From Symsagittifera roscoffensis (lineage: Eukaryota > Xenacoelomorpha > Acoela > Convolutidae): a DNA stretch of 64,000 nt. The stretch is taken from the NCBI RefSeq assembly GCF_963678635.1, contig NC_087063.1, positions 8,342,386 through 8,406,385 of the forward strand, in the 5' to 3' direction. The notes under the pieces are model-generated. The model had not been told where the DNA came from. It worked only from the letters and a program-made list of their open reading frames with translations, and did no database searches. Of the stretch, positions 1 to 12,100 are shown one piece after another. A program made the position numbers and the translations under genes. Every line of letters begins with the position of its first letter. Positions within the stretch are counted from its first letter, which is position 1.

Positions 1-3000
1 TGATTTTATGAAAACCCAGTAAGTGACCAAATGATAAGCGCCTTTTGGTCGGTTAAGCGCCTCAACACCAAAATGCCAGAAGTAATTCTTTTTCAAAATG
101 TTCCGTATGTTTTGATTTTTGATAGTTTTGTTTGCCTAATTTTTAATATTTTGAGAACCTAATTTCCGTTTTCATTCTCAGAACAGTTTGAGAGTAACTT
201 TCGTATACGGTTTAGATCTGGCTGCTTACTGTTCCATTGCTTTGCTTCTTCAAAAATTAATTCAAACAAAATGTAAAAATTAGGATGCTTCTTTAGTGAA
301 GCTCATTTAGTGGAGAAAAAATTAGGTCGATCATTTAACTGAATGGCTTCAATTAAAGTCAATTAAAAACAAACCTCCCTCAAAAAATCAATGCAGAGAA
401 TTTGAATTTCCTTGTAAAACCAGAGCACTATTTTAATTCAATCAATTTAGAGTTTCTATCATTAATCAAAGCAAGACTTCTCGTGTAAATCCGAAATCTT
501 GAATGTTCCGACTGCATCTTAAAGTATATGGAGTGTTGTTTGTAGTTAGAAATTAGGCGATATTAGAAAATGTTAAATTGGCATTTTTTAATTATTTTCT
601 GAAAATAATCGCTCCGAAACGCTATTTAAAGTCAAAAGTTAAATATTTTGCTCGGAGCGAAACTTTAAGTAGATCAAATGGCTAGCTTCAATTAAATATG
701 GAAAGATTTCCAAGACGTGTAGAATTTACAAGACAATAAAATCTTAAATAGACCAAATAGCCGCCTCAATTGAAGTTCGAACGATTTCTAAAACGTATTA
801 AATCTCCAAAACAAAAATACCATATAGACCAAATAGCTTGCATCAATTCAGTTTGGAACGGTTTATTAGACGTATTAAACGTCCAAGACAACAATGCGTT
901 CCAAATGACATACAAAAACTTGGTCAGAAACTGCTAGTTAAAAATTCGAAAACTGCCTGGAGAAAAAAAAACTGAGCACAAGCATTCCGTCATTTTCTTC
1001 GAAAATTGGCGAAACAACAATTTTCACTCGTATATCAGGGCAAACCCCTGAAATTTTTGACAGCACTTTACGAACAATTTTTTAAAAGTTGGTTGAAAAA
1101 TAGTTGAAAATTTATTTCATTTTTTTATTTGACTATATAAAAGTTTTATTTTATTTCATTTGAAAAATTCATTTTGCGTCTTCATTTTATCCCCTCAAAC
1201 GATAATGCAAACTACAAAAATTTGACTTCTTTTATCCTATTGATAAGACCATATAACTTGCATCAATTTAATTTGGAACGCAGTAATTCGCCGTGTACAT
1301 GTGTTACAAACACGCAATATATCGCCCGTTAATTATACCAAATTGGCCAAATTAGCAATTTCGAAACCACCATAGTTTTAGTTTAAAAAATCACAGGTAA
1401 AATATCCTTTGAAATTGAGCTTATAAATTTGAGGTAATAATATCTTTGAGCACTAGATGAAAATACCTTTCGCTTGGTTAAAAGTTGAAAATTGACTGAA
1501 TAACAAACCACCCCACGCATAAATAATCCTCGCTATCTTCAAAAGTCGGAAAACAGGAAAAGAGTTGATTTTTTTTCATTGCAGCAAAATCATCAAAATT
1601 GGCACACTGAGTGCTAGAAAACAGCGGCAACACATTAGCTTCTTACAAGTTTTGGTGTTTTTGATAAGCTTGAGTGACAATTTTTTTTTCAAATATGATC
1701 AAATAGTTCAATGTTCAACTATCCGTAGTTATCGCTTACAAACTCCGTTCAGTCATTTTTTAAAAGTTTATGAAAATTGAATGACCGAGTGAACAAAAGT
1801 GTATTGGTAAGCTATAGATTTTGCAGCAGGTTGTTAGGTTGTTTTTATAAGATATTGTCAAAAACTAATCAGCATACCGTAATGATCTCAAATTAAGATA
1901 TGCTCCGCTAGTTTTTCATTGATTTTTATTGATTTTTTTTCTACAATGTGAGTTTAACTGACATTAGCTTAATGTATTTGTTTTGGAATTATCCTGGCAT
2001 TTATTTTTTGTAATGCATTTTAAATTGACGGATAATCAATATAAAAACGGCAGCCCTTAGATGTTTCGAATATTCAAAAATCTGAGTTTTTCTTACTGTA
2101 ACTTCAGATATGCTAGAAAACAGCGGCCACACATTAGCTTCTTACAAGTTTTGGTGTTTTTGATAAGCTTGAGTGACAAATTTTTTTTTCGAATATGATC
2201 AAAAAGTTCAATGTTCAAATATCCGTAGTTATTGCTTACAAACTGAATCAGTTCAGTCATTTTTTAAAAGTTTATGAAAAATGAATGACATGCATTTTTC
2301 TATAGACCAAGTGAACAAAATTGTATTGATAAGAATTTTTCTAATGTGGCGGTGAAACCGGGCAGCTATAGAAATAATTGCAACAGGTTGTTAGATTGTT
2401 TTTATAAGATATTGTCAAGAACTGATCAGCATACCGTAATGATCTCAAATTAAGATATGCTCCGCTAGTTTTTCATTAATTTTTATTGATTTTTTTTCTA
2501 CAATGTGAATTAAACTGATATTAGCTTAATGTATTTGTTTTGGAATTATACTGGCATTTAATTTTTGTAATGTATTTTAAATTGACGAATAATCAATATA
2601 AAAATGGCCGCCTTTAAATGTTTCGAATATTCAAAAATCTGAATTTTTCTTACGGTAACTTCAGATATGTTTTGCAACAAAAAACCAAACTGGTTCAGTA
2701 CAAATTTTTTTTGAAAATCAATTTGAGTTTTTTTCTTTCGTGATTTTATGGAACATTATTTTACAATGCTTTAATAAACTTTCAATTATTTTTTGCTTGC
2801 AAAGGTATGAAAATTAACTACTTTGTTTAATCAACTTCTTTTTATATAACATGCAATTTGAACGTCAATTACAAAAATACCACATAAATATTAGTAATTA
2901 CTAAATGGTTTGACCAAACAAATGCTGGTTAAGCCAGTTCTTTTTAGCAATTTCATTTTTGGTAAACTTTCTTTGTGTTGAAAATTGAGCTTTTGGCATG

Positions 3001-3105
3001 AAGTTTTGACGTGTCTTCAACAAATTAATTTAACGTTTTTCTTCTGACCATTTGTACAATCTGCATTTGATAGTTTATTATCCAACTAACTTCTTTCTCA
3101 CTGTG
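1..3105. other. AT-rich upstream DNA with repeats, no gene seen
   Basis: No exon is supported before the signal-peptide exon at 3106. The stretch holds a direct duplication (1610-2669) and, around 1230-1500, a fragment of the hairpin-ended repeat family in minus orientation. That fragment is recognised by its degenerate hairpin core near 1315-1340 and by the following segment, which is also found near 6070-6190 and 34270-34390. A promoter for the downstream gene may lie here but I cannot place it. Confidence 0.5.
1610..2669 (+). repeat. Direct tandem duplication, about 500 bp unit, two copies
   Basis: Copy 1 (about 1610-2108) and copy 2 (about 2109-2669) both begin with GCTAGAAAACAGCGG and both end near TAACTTCAGATAT. 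They remain close to identical over most of their length. Copy 2 is about 60 bp longer because of extra sequence near 2290-2370. This is a recent local duplication with no coding content. Confidence 0.8.
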
Positions 3106-3166
3106 ATGATGATGAACTTAGATGCCTTGTTATACGTAGGGATACTCTTCTCTGTGCAAATGAAAG
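3106..3166 (+). CDS. Exon 1: start codon and signal peptide
   Basis: Three consecutive ATG codons (3106-3114) start a 20-codon run with a hydrophobic core (LLYVGILF), then the donor AAAG/GTATGA. The exon ends after one base of a codon (phase 1), exactly what the exon at 6992 needs; the joint codon is GCG (Ala). A short hydrophobic start followed by an extracellular module is what a secreted or membrane protein requires. No other nearby ATG fits. Confidence 0.7.
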
Positions 3167-6100
3167 GTATGAATGTAATTTTGCCTCCTTGATCTTTGAT
3201 CGAAATGCTCTTTTCGTTCACATTTGTGAAATGAAAAAAATTAGACATCTAAATAAGTCTATTTTATCAAGAAAAAGTGAGGGTACTTAAAAGGTAAGAA
3301 AGTTTTACTAGCAACTTTTTTCTTCAGTAGAGTTGAAGTCGCAAAGCAAATCAGTTAAGTTCCAGTGTTATATCAGCAAAAATTCGAAGTGCAGAATTGT
3401 AGCGTAGATCAAATTTAAACAGCTCTGGGCCATCTATGCTCTTAGATTCAAAGTTTTAAAAAATTGCAACACTGAGTCATTCACAAATCAGAGTTTTGTC
3501 ATCAATTATTCAGCGTAAGCACAAAAAAATGGTGAATTCCCATAGGTTCCAATATTCATAGGTTCCAAAATAAAAAATCAGTCGCATAAGTTCCAAAATT
3601 TATCTTCTTGAATTCTGATTGGTTGAAATTTGAGCCAACGAATTTGTGGATCGATTGTTTACTGTTCAACCAGCATAAACTCAAGCTGCAGAATAGTGAC
3701 CGCCGCAGCCGTGCCAACGTGTTGCGAGCTTGCCACCAAAGGGTGGGAATCTATACGAAATTTAGAGCCGGTTATCGCCACGAAGCGGCGACGCGCGCCC
3801 ACCGGCGACCTTAAACCGAGACTCGGCTACTTTAGTCTTTTGACCAATTAATGCGACTGCTTTTTTATTTTGGAACCTATGGGACTGATTTTTGTTCCGA
3901 GTTTCGATACGAAAGTAACGGAATATTTGTGCTCGGGGTGGATTTTGTTTTCTTCAGACAAATTTCGACTTTTAAACTAGCCATTTTTGACGGATTTTTT
4001 TTTATCAATCAAAAGGTATTGTTGTCCTGAGCTTAAATTTGAAAAGATAATTTACCTATGATCATTTTTCGTAATGTTATGGGGGTTTAAAGATTGCCAT
4101 TTTGGCCAATTTGGGACAATTAACGCGCGATAAATTTCGCGCTATTAACGCGTAAGCAGAGAGTTAATCCGTCTTAAAATCGTTCCAAATTGGTTGAAAG
4201 AAGCTTATTTGCCACGATTGATTTGTTACAAGGAGCTAAATCTATCTTTTTGTTCCGACTTTCGGTACGAAAGTAACGGAATATTTGTGCTCGGGGTGGG
4301 TTTTTTTTCTTCTTCAGACAAATTTCGACTTTTTAACTAGCCATTTGTGACGGAATTTTTTTATATCACTCGCAAGGTATTGTTGTCGTGAGCTCAGATT
4401 TGAAAAGATATTTCACCTGTGATCATTTTTCCTAACGTTACGGGGGTTTAAAAATTGTCATTTTGGCCAACTTGGGACAATTAACGCACGATATATTTCG
4501 CGCTGTTAACGCGTAAGCGGAGAGTTAATCCGTCTTAGAAATCGTTTCAAATTGGTTGAAAGAAGCTTAATTGCCATAATTGATTTGTTACTTGGAGCGA
4601 AATTTATCACTTTGTACTTTATATGGCGTGTGGGGTGAGGATTTTCACGAAACATCCCAAAGTTTAAAAAAAATCATTTTATTTTCATTACTTAATTTTT
4701 TCATGTTATTACTGCGAAATCTATATTTGTATACTTTATTTGGCACGTGGGGCAGCAATATGTTATTATTGTTATTGTTAATATGTTATGGCGTGGAGCA
4801 GCAATATGTTATTATTGCTGCTCCATAAACCTTAAAAGGCAGTCGGAACATTCAGCGCTCCGCCTTGATACGAGCAGCCTTGTTGTACTTTAAATGGCAT
4901 GTGGGGGGATTATTTTCATAAAAAACTTCAAATTTTAGAAGTTAAAAATTCTTTTTATTTTATTACAATTATGTTTTTTAATGTTATTACTGCTCCATAA
5001 ACCTTAAAAGGCAGTCGGAAAATTCAGGGCTTCGCCCTGATACGAGCAGTCTTGTTTACTATATACTACTTATTCTAAAAAAGCAGATCTGTCGGTTCTT
5101 CTCAAATTGGATATAAAAAGTGGCGGATTAATCGTGCGGAATGTTTTGAATTCATCTGAAAGGTACTGGTGTCCTGAACTCAAGCATACAAGCATAAAAA
5201 GGTTTTTACCTGTTATTGTTTTTCGTTAAGCTATGGGGGTTTGAAAACTGCCAATTGTGCCAATGCGGGATAACTAACCCACGATAAATTTCGCCCTATT
5301 AAAGCAAAAGCAGCCAATCAATATCGTTTTAAATTAAACTGCGCATTTTTCCAGCAATTTGCGTGCTTAATGCTTTCCCAGCCTCAAAATAAATCGCATG
5401 TTTCAAAATATTATACTTTAGATAGCGTGGGGAGATAACATAAATAAAAGTTGGAAAAATCCAAACTATGTTTTTTTTTCGCTTATTTGAGGAATTCTGA
5501 CTAACAAATTTTTTTTCATTGACTTTAATAGCAGTTGGAACAATCCGGATTTTGCTTTGAAAGGAGCAATTTTGTTTTTTTAAAATGAATTAATCTAAAT
5601 GAAACAATACCTTTTGAATGATAAAAAAAATTCTGTCAAAAATGGCTAGTTAAAAAGTCGAAATTTGTCTGAAGAAAAAAAAACCCACCCCGAGCACAAA
5701 TATTCCATTTCTTTCCTATCGGAAGTCGAAACAAAAAAGCAATCGAATTGGTCACTTTAGAACCTCGTTACAAGTAAAACGAGACTGCTCGTATCAGGAA
5801 GAAGCAGTTCCGACTGCTTTTTAATGTTCTGACAACCTTTTAAGGTCTATGGAGCAGTAATAACATGAAAAATTTAGCTGTTTTTTTTTCAAGTCTGAAT
5901 TTTTTTGTGAAAAACATCTCTCAACACGCCATAAAAAATACAAAGTGATAGATTTTGCTCCTAGTAACAAATCAAATATGGCAAATAAGCTTCTTTCAAT
6001 TAACTTGAAACAATTTCTAAGACAGATTAAATCTCCGCTCACGCGTTAATAACGCGAAATATATCGAGCGTTAATTGACCCAAATTGGCCAAAATGGCAA

Positions 6101-9100
6101 TCTTTAAACCACATAACTTTACGAAAAATGTTCACAGGTGAAATATCTTTTCAAATTTAAGCTCAAGACAACAACATCTTTCGAATATTAAAAAAAACCG
6201 CGTCAAAAATGGCTCGGTAAGAAATCAAAATTGTCTGAAGAAAAAAAACCACCCCGAGCACAAATATTCCGTTACTTTCGTTACGAAAGTTGGAAAAACA
6301 ATTAAGTTAGTTCTTCATGGGCCGGAAACTAATAAAATAACAATTTTATCGGTCAATTCATTTTTTTGTTCACTGTTAACTTAGGGAGAAAATTGAAGCA
6401 AGTTAAATGCAGTTTATTTCGCCTCACCTTGAAACCAGGGGCGGATCTAGGATTTTCTCGAGGGGGGGGGTTCGGATTTTCAAAAAAAATTGGAAAATTT
6501 GACGACCTTTTTTTTTTTAGGCCGACCAAATTGATTATTCGAGCTCTCCCTAAGCACTGTTTTGCCCCAATTTTGGCAAAATTTTCTATTTTCTGCGCCG
6601 CAGGCAAATTTTTGAAAAAACAGTCAAAAGCCGTTTTGGGCACTTTTTGAAAAATTTTTGACAAAAAAAAATCGCGTTTTTTTGGCGCGCGCTCCCCCTC
6701 AAAGTTAGTATATAATGGTTTGGCGCCATAGGCGCCTTTAGAAAAATTTTAGGGTTGGTCGGCCAAAAATGGATTTCTGAAAAAGTATCAAAGGGGGACC
6801 CTTAGGGACGGCAGGGGGTCGAATCCGTGAAAGAGGGCGTCCGCCCCACCCCCCCCCCCCCTAAATCCGCCCCTGCTTGAAACGAGTAGTTTTAACTTTT
6901 TTGCGGTCATCTCGTTATTGCAGTCTAAATTAAACTAGCTAATACCTGTATCTATATTTTTTTTGAAAATAAGTCTGGTTACCTTTTTTAGCGGTCGAAG
7001 GTGATTTATACATTGAAAGCTGGTCAACTTTCAATAATGAAAGCCTCAATTTGTCATTTGTCGACATCCAAGTATACACAACCGATCCTTTTCATCATGG
7101 TTATTGGAGGAGTTGGAGTTTTTATTATTTTAACTGGGATGTCGGTGACGTTTTTTGTACCCTTTGGATGGCAAAACGTAATGCAGATACTTTGCCATGT
7201 AATGTGGTATCAGAGCCAGGTTTTCATTCCGATTACCCTCTGGCCCTTCGGATGATCAACTTGGAGCCAGACAGTGTGTATAATCTCACAGTCGAAAGCC
7301 TGCACTCAGATTACGGGTTTAACGATTATGATGGGGGAACATTCTTCATATGCACTTCAGGTAAGCTCTTCCTCTTCTCAGAGAAACAAAACAAATCTCT
7401 TGACCTCAAAAACAACTGCAGTTTTTTCCAAAAAAAGTCGAATATACGCAGGTAACTTTTACTCAGGAGTAATATTGTTCAATATTTGCTCCAATATTCA
7501 GAAGAACTCTGATTCTAGACAATCAATCATCGTCGGCGAGGCCTTGGAACCTCATCAGTGATGATCAAATGGTACCTTCAACTTCCCACTCTATTACGAT
7601 TCCACCTCAATTCTTCAACACAACATTGCTCGATAGTGCTTCAATTAAGACTGTAAATGGAACTTGGGATTATGAACCCTGGTTGTCCTGGAGGTCGGTT
7701 CCGTTTGACAATGCATTGGGATACACGTACCAAGATCTACTTGCAGGCACTCAATACTTGATGCAGTTTTTCGCTAGCAGCTTTGAGTGTGACATCGGAT
7801 TCCTAGAATTTCATACTGACGTTTTAGCCTGCACAAGTAAGTTGTTGCGCTACATTTGTTCCGTTTGAGTATCAAAAAATCGTAACATTATGAGGCCAAA
7901 CTGTGCACTGGATAGGCGCAAAATTTTGTGTCTGTATGTGCCGGGGTTCCATAGAAAGTTTTTATATATGTTCCAAAATGTAAATAGATTCCGCGTACAA
8001 ATACCTGTAACGCAAACTTTGTCGGACATTTGTTTTGTTGCGGATTCCGCAATTGTAAGTGGATTCCGCAAAAAGTAAATGAAACTCGCAAATGTAAGTG
8101 GAATCCGCAAAATTTGTAAGCGGAATCCGCAAATGTAAGTGGATTCCGCAAATCGTAAGTGGATTCCGCATTTTTGTTTATTACTGATTTTGCATATTTA
8201 CAATTAAAAACTAGAGGTGGGACATTTGATTTTTTATCTATAGCAACTCGCAATTTGAAAGCAAAGACTTATCCATTTGTCAGCGGAATCCACAAACGAA
8301 TCTTAAAACATTGGTTAACTATGCGGATGTCAAATCGTTCTTTATCTTTATCTGATGATTAGATGACTTTTTGGGATCGGAAAATACAATCATCGAAAAC
8401 CATTTAGGGCTTGTGATGGTTTGAAATGGGTTTGAAATAGCAGTTAAGGGTTTGAAATGGCCGTTCATGTTTGAAATGGAGGCAGTTAAATCACTCATCA
8501 GTATTTGAGATGAGATGGTTCATTTATGGTTAAGAAATCATCATGAGTGTTTGAGATGAGATCATTCAGTTTTAAATGGCAGCTAATTCACTCATCAGTA
8601 TTTGAGATGTGATAGTTCAGTTGGTTCATAAATCAATATCGCACTTATCAGTATTTGAGATGAGATAGTTCAGTATTTGAGATGAGATAAAGTACGGCTT
8701 GATTGTGTTTTTTGGATCTTGTTAACTAATCCCCCCCCCCCCCCCCCTATTTCGATTTTCAGAAATTCAACTTTGAAGGCCACATTTTCAATAGCGTAAG
8801 AGATTTTTCAGAAATTATAAATATTTAAATTTTTTTACGTGGGGGTTATATAACTAGTGATTAATACAAATACGAACGCGCGAAAATGAAAACCCACTTA
8901 ATTGTTGACATTTTTAAAATGCATATTTTATACAGAAATGGTTGTCAAAAATAATTAACTAAAGGTCCAAAAGAGGGAAAATAGTTCATGAGATCCCTTT
9001 TTCTGATTTTTTTCCGATAAAAGCGTCGTATCATCTGACCCCGATTTTGTGATGTTTAGAAGCTTAGCAAAGGGTACTAAAGCGAAAAAATACTAAAGCG

Positions 9101-12100
9101 AAAAAAAAAATTTCAGAAAAACATAATCATAGCAACAATGAGTCTGAACCGCAAAAGTAATGATTTTAGTACTGATTTTTTTTGTGAATAGCTTTTGACT
9201 CCCAACCACGGAGTAAAGGGTATTAAAAACCGTAAACATTGTCGGTGTGTCCAACAATTTTTTTCCGAGACAAGCCAAATTGCGTCCAGGTTACATTTTG
9301 AAGCTTTGGGGGCTAACAGCTAAAAACCATTTTATTTTTCAAAAATTGGTCCAATGACCAGTATGTGCCGTTTTTTCACCTTTCATATTAATTTGGTCTT
9401 TTCATTTCAGCTCCCATGGCACCTGATGCCAAGTTCTATGCTTACGATTATCGAGTCATGTACTACGAAATCACCCAAAACTACTCGTATTTTGACTCCA
9501 TCACGGCAGCAATCGAACCCCCGGACGCACCCCCTCTGCGTGAAATGGGGGGATACTTTGTGGATCTGAAGGCTGGGACCCTATACACACTGACAGTTAC
9601 GGTGGAAATTGGATCTGTTATTGACTGTGGATCTACTAATCCGGAAGACCTCTTTGCCAAGAGAACCAAAAGGGCCTTCTCACGTAATACTAAAAGGGCT
9701 GTTTTTAGATTTTTGGAGCAAAAATAAAGGTTTTTTTTTGGTGATCTCTATGTCACCAAATCCACGCAATCGATAAATTTCTGGTGCATCTTTACAGGAG
9801 CGCATTCGGTTTTTTTTGTTATAATCTTGTCCAATAGCACCAGCGGATTTAAGGGGAGGGGGGCGGAAAAGGGAAGCGGTTGCCCCCTCTTTAGGGATTC
9901 GACCCCCTGCCCACCAAAGATCCCCCTTTGTACTATTTTGAGATATCCATTTTTGTGAATCGCATTGTGGATAATAGTAACTATGTATGAATAGCATTAT
10001 TTTCATGAAAGTTTCTGCTAAAAAAATGCACTCTTCTCAATTCATTGAGAAAATGCCTTAAAATAGTCTCAAATGGAACAAAAGTAACTTCTTTGGTTAC
10101 CATGGTTTGATTTAATTGGGCAAAACTTCATTGGTAATTTTATTTGTTTTCGTTTCGTATTAAAGCCCACTACTATCAGTTCTGACTGTAAATTGAATTT
10201 TGGGCAGCTACCGATACCTACTTGAAAACGCTGAATCAATCATTTTGATGAACAAAAATGCTTATTTTTCAAATATTTCCGGTGTGAGTTTTATCGCTCA
10301 ACCACGCTACTTTTCTTGAACACTTGAACACTCCTGAGAAGTCAATTTTTGTATACTGATGGTTGTTGGTATATGCATCAATCTATGTTGCGTATCATCA
10401 TATGATTTTATTTTTCCGTTGTTGGTAATAAAATTTCACTTCGAAAATTTAAGAGCTCTTAGATATAATTTTTTCACAGTATTTTCTCTTAGCGGTGTAA
10501 AAAAAGTATTTGAAGAAACCTGTATGAAAACATAAAATATTTGTAAAAAATTGAAAATTTTTTCAACCGGCAATAAGGGTTATTCCGGGTTTCTCCACTT
10601 TTCATTACGAGGCTAAACTGTGCTTTTTGGGAAATGTTGCCCCCCCCCCCCTAAATCCGCCGATGATTACTATTATTGCAACTGCTACTTTTATTATTAT
10701 CTTGATCAAAATACTCTTCGAATAAAATCTTCAAACTCCACTCCGACCACCACATAATTGATCACGTCTATCACTGGCCGTAGACTTTTTAATGAATAGT
10801 TGTTACGCTTGAATTAACGAGTCATCGAAAAAAGTTGGTGGTAACGAACTTGAACTTTGAAAAATGCGTTGATCGAAATTGTTTTTTTTTCATAGAAATT
10901 TCAGCAGCAGAATGAGCAGTTTCATAAGGTTCAAATGATTTCAATCTTTTAACTTGAAATTTTAATTTTTGTGTTATTTTTGATGTTTTAGCTCAAAATT
11001 TCAGCCTTTATTTTGAGTTGTTTGAAAATCGTTTCATGACATTTTATGTTTGATTCGAGTAGTTAAAACTGCAACTTATCCTGATGATGACGATGGCAAT
11101 GAAACAGTTTTGGCGGTAGTGATCACAGCATGTGTTGTCCTTCTAGTTGTCAGTGTTATTCTGAACATTCTCTCTGGAACATACATCTGGCGCGCCCTTT
11201 ACCAAAGAAAATCACGCTAGAAGAAATTTGCAATTTTACTGGTCGTGTTTGAATATTTTGTTAGAATTTTAAATTGATTGCGTAAGCTCATGGACTCCAT
11301 AATCAATTTCAGCGCTATTTATAGCACTTTTAAAAAACATTTGACCTAAACAACTAATTTAAAATAGTTAATTTAGAATGCTCTTAATTTTAAGAACAGT
11401 TCGCCTGATTTTCAATTAAAAATCAGTTTTTTTATTGTAGAAATTCTACCGACGACAAAAACAATCTAAAGCTGGATGACAGAAAGGAAGTTAACAACAT
11501 ATCAGCGTGAGTAAAAAAACACATACCATTGATCACACAAAATCTTGATATGAAAGGAAATGCGTGGACTCAAATCAATCAAATCAATTATTTACAACCG
11601 ATTCAGCCCTACACGAAAATATATTGCAATATACTTTCATGACAGAAAAGAAATTTCTCATTAATTGAGGTCAACTTTGTTGGGTGCCTAAAAAAATGCA
11701 ATAGTCAACAAAATTATCTTCCAATTCATAACATCCAACAGAAACGAAGAAAAAACAATTGACCTCATTATGGCTTAGCCAATGTTCAAAAATATCTAAA
11801 AGCTCAATAAGTAGTTTATCGCAAATTTTTTTTTTAAACGAGAGATAAATTTAATTTATTCAGTTTTGATCATGTTCAAAAGACCATTATTGTCTGTGAG
11901 ATACAGTTTTTTCAACTTTTGGTTATTTTACATTTTGTTAATAACTCTGAGCGAACAGAACTGTTCATTTTCTGTTCCCGCATCCACGTTTAGGCTTGAG
12001 TAATCGATTATAAATGATTATTATGTTAATTTTGACAATAAAAAAAATTGAATTACAAAAATTAGGTGTTTAAAAAATTTATAATCGATGAACAATGTAT

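Noticed and set aside
3608-3851. Two overlapping open frames in a GC-rich patch
   Set aside because: Both frames are open because the patch is GC-rich with few stops, and it lies inside an inverted-repeat element.
3891-6302. LTR retrotransposon with inverted arms
   Set aside because: No primer-binding site, polypurine tract or gag/pol sequence; the arms match dispersed copies of a short hairpin-ended family.
6353-6664. About 100-codon open frames on both strands
   Set aside because: They lie within MITE copy 1; similar frames recur in other copies (26763, 62436, 62527), so they reflect the repeat.
8000-8700. CRISPR-like array
   Set aside because: Units are contiguous and degenerate with no unique spacers, in animal DNA; these are minisatellites.
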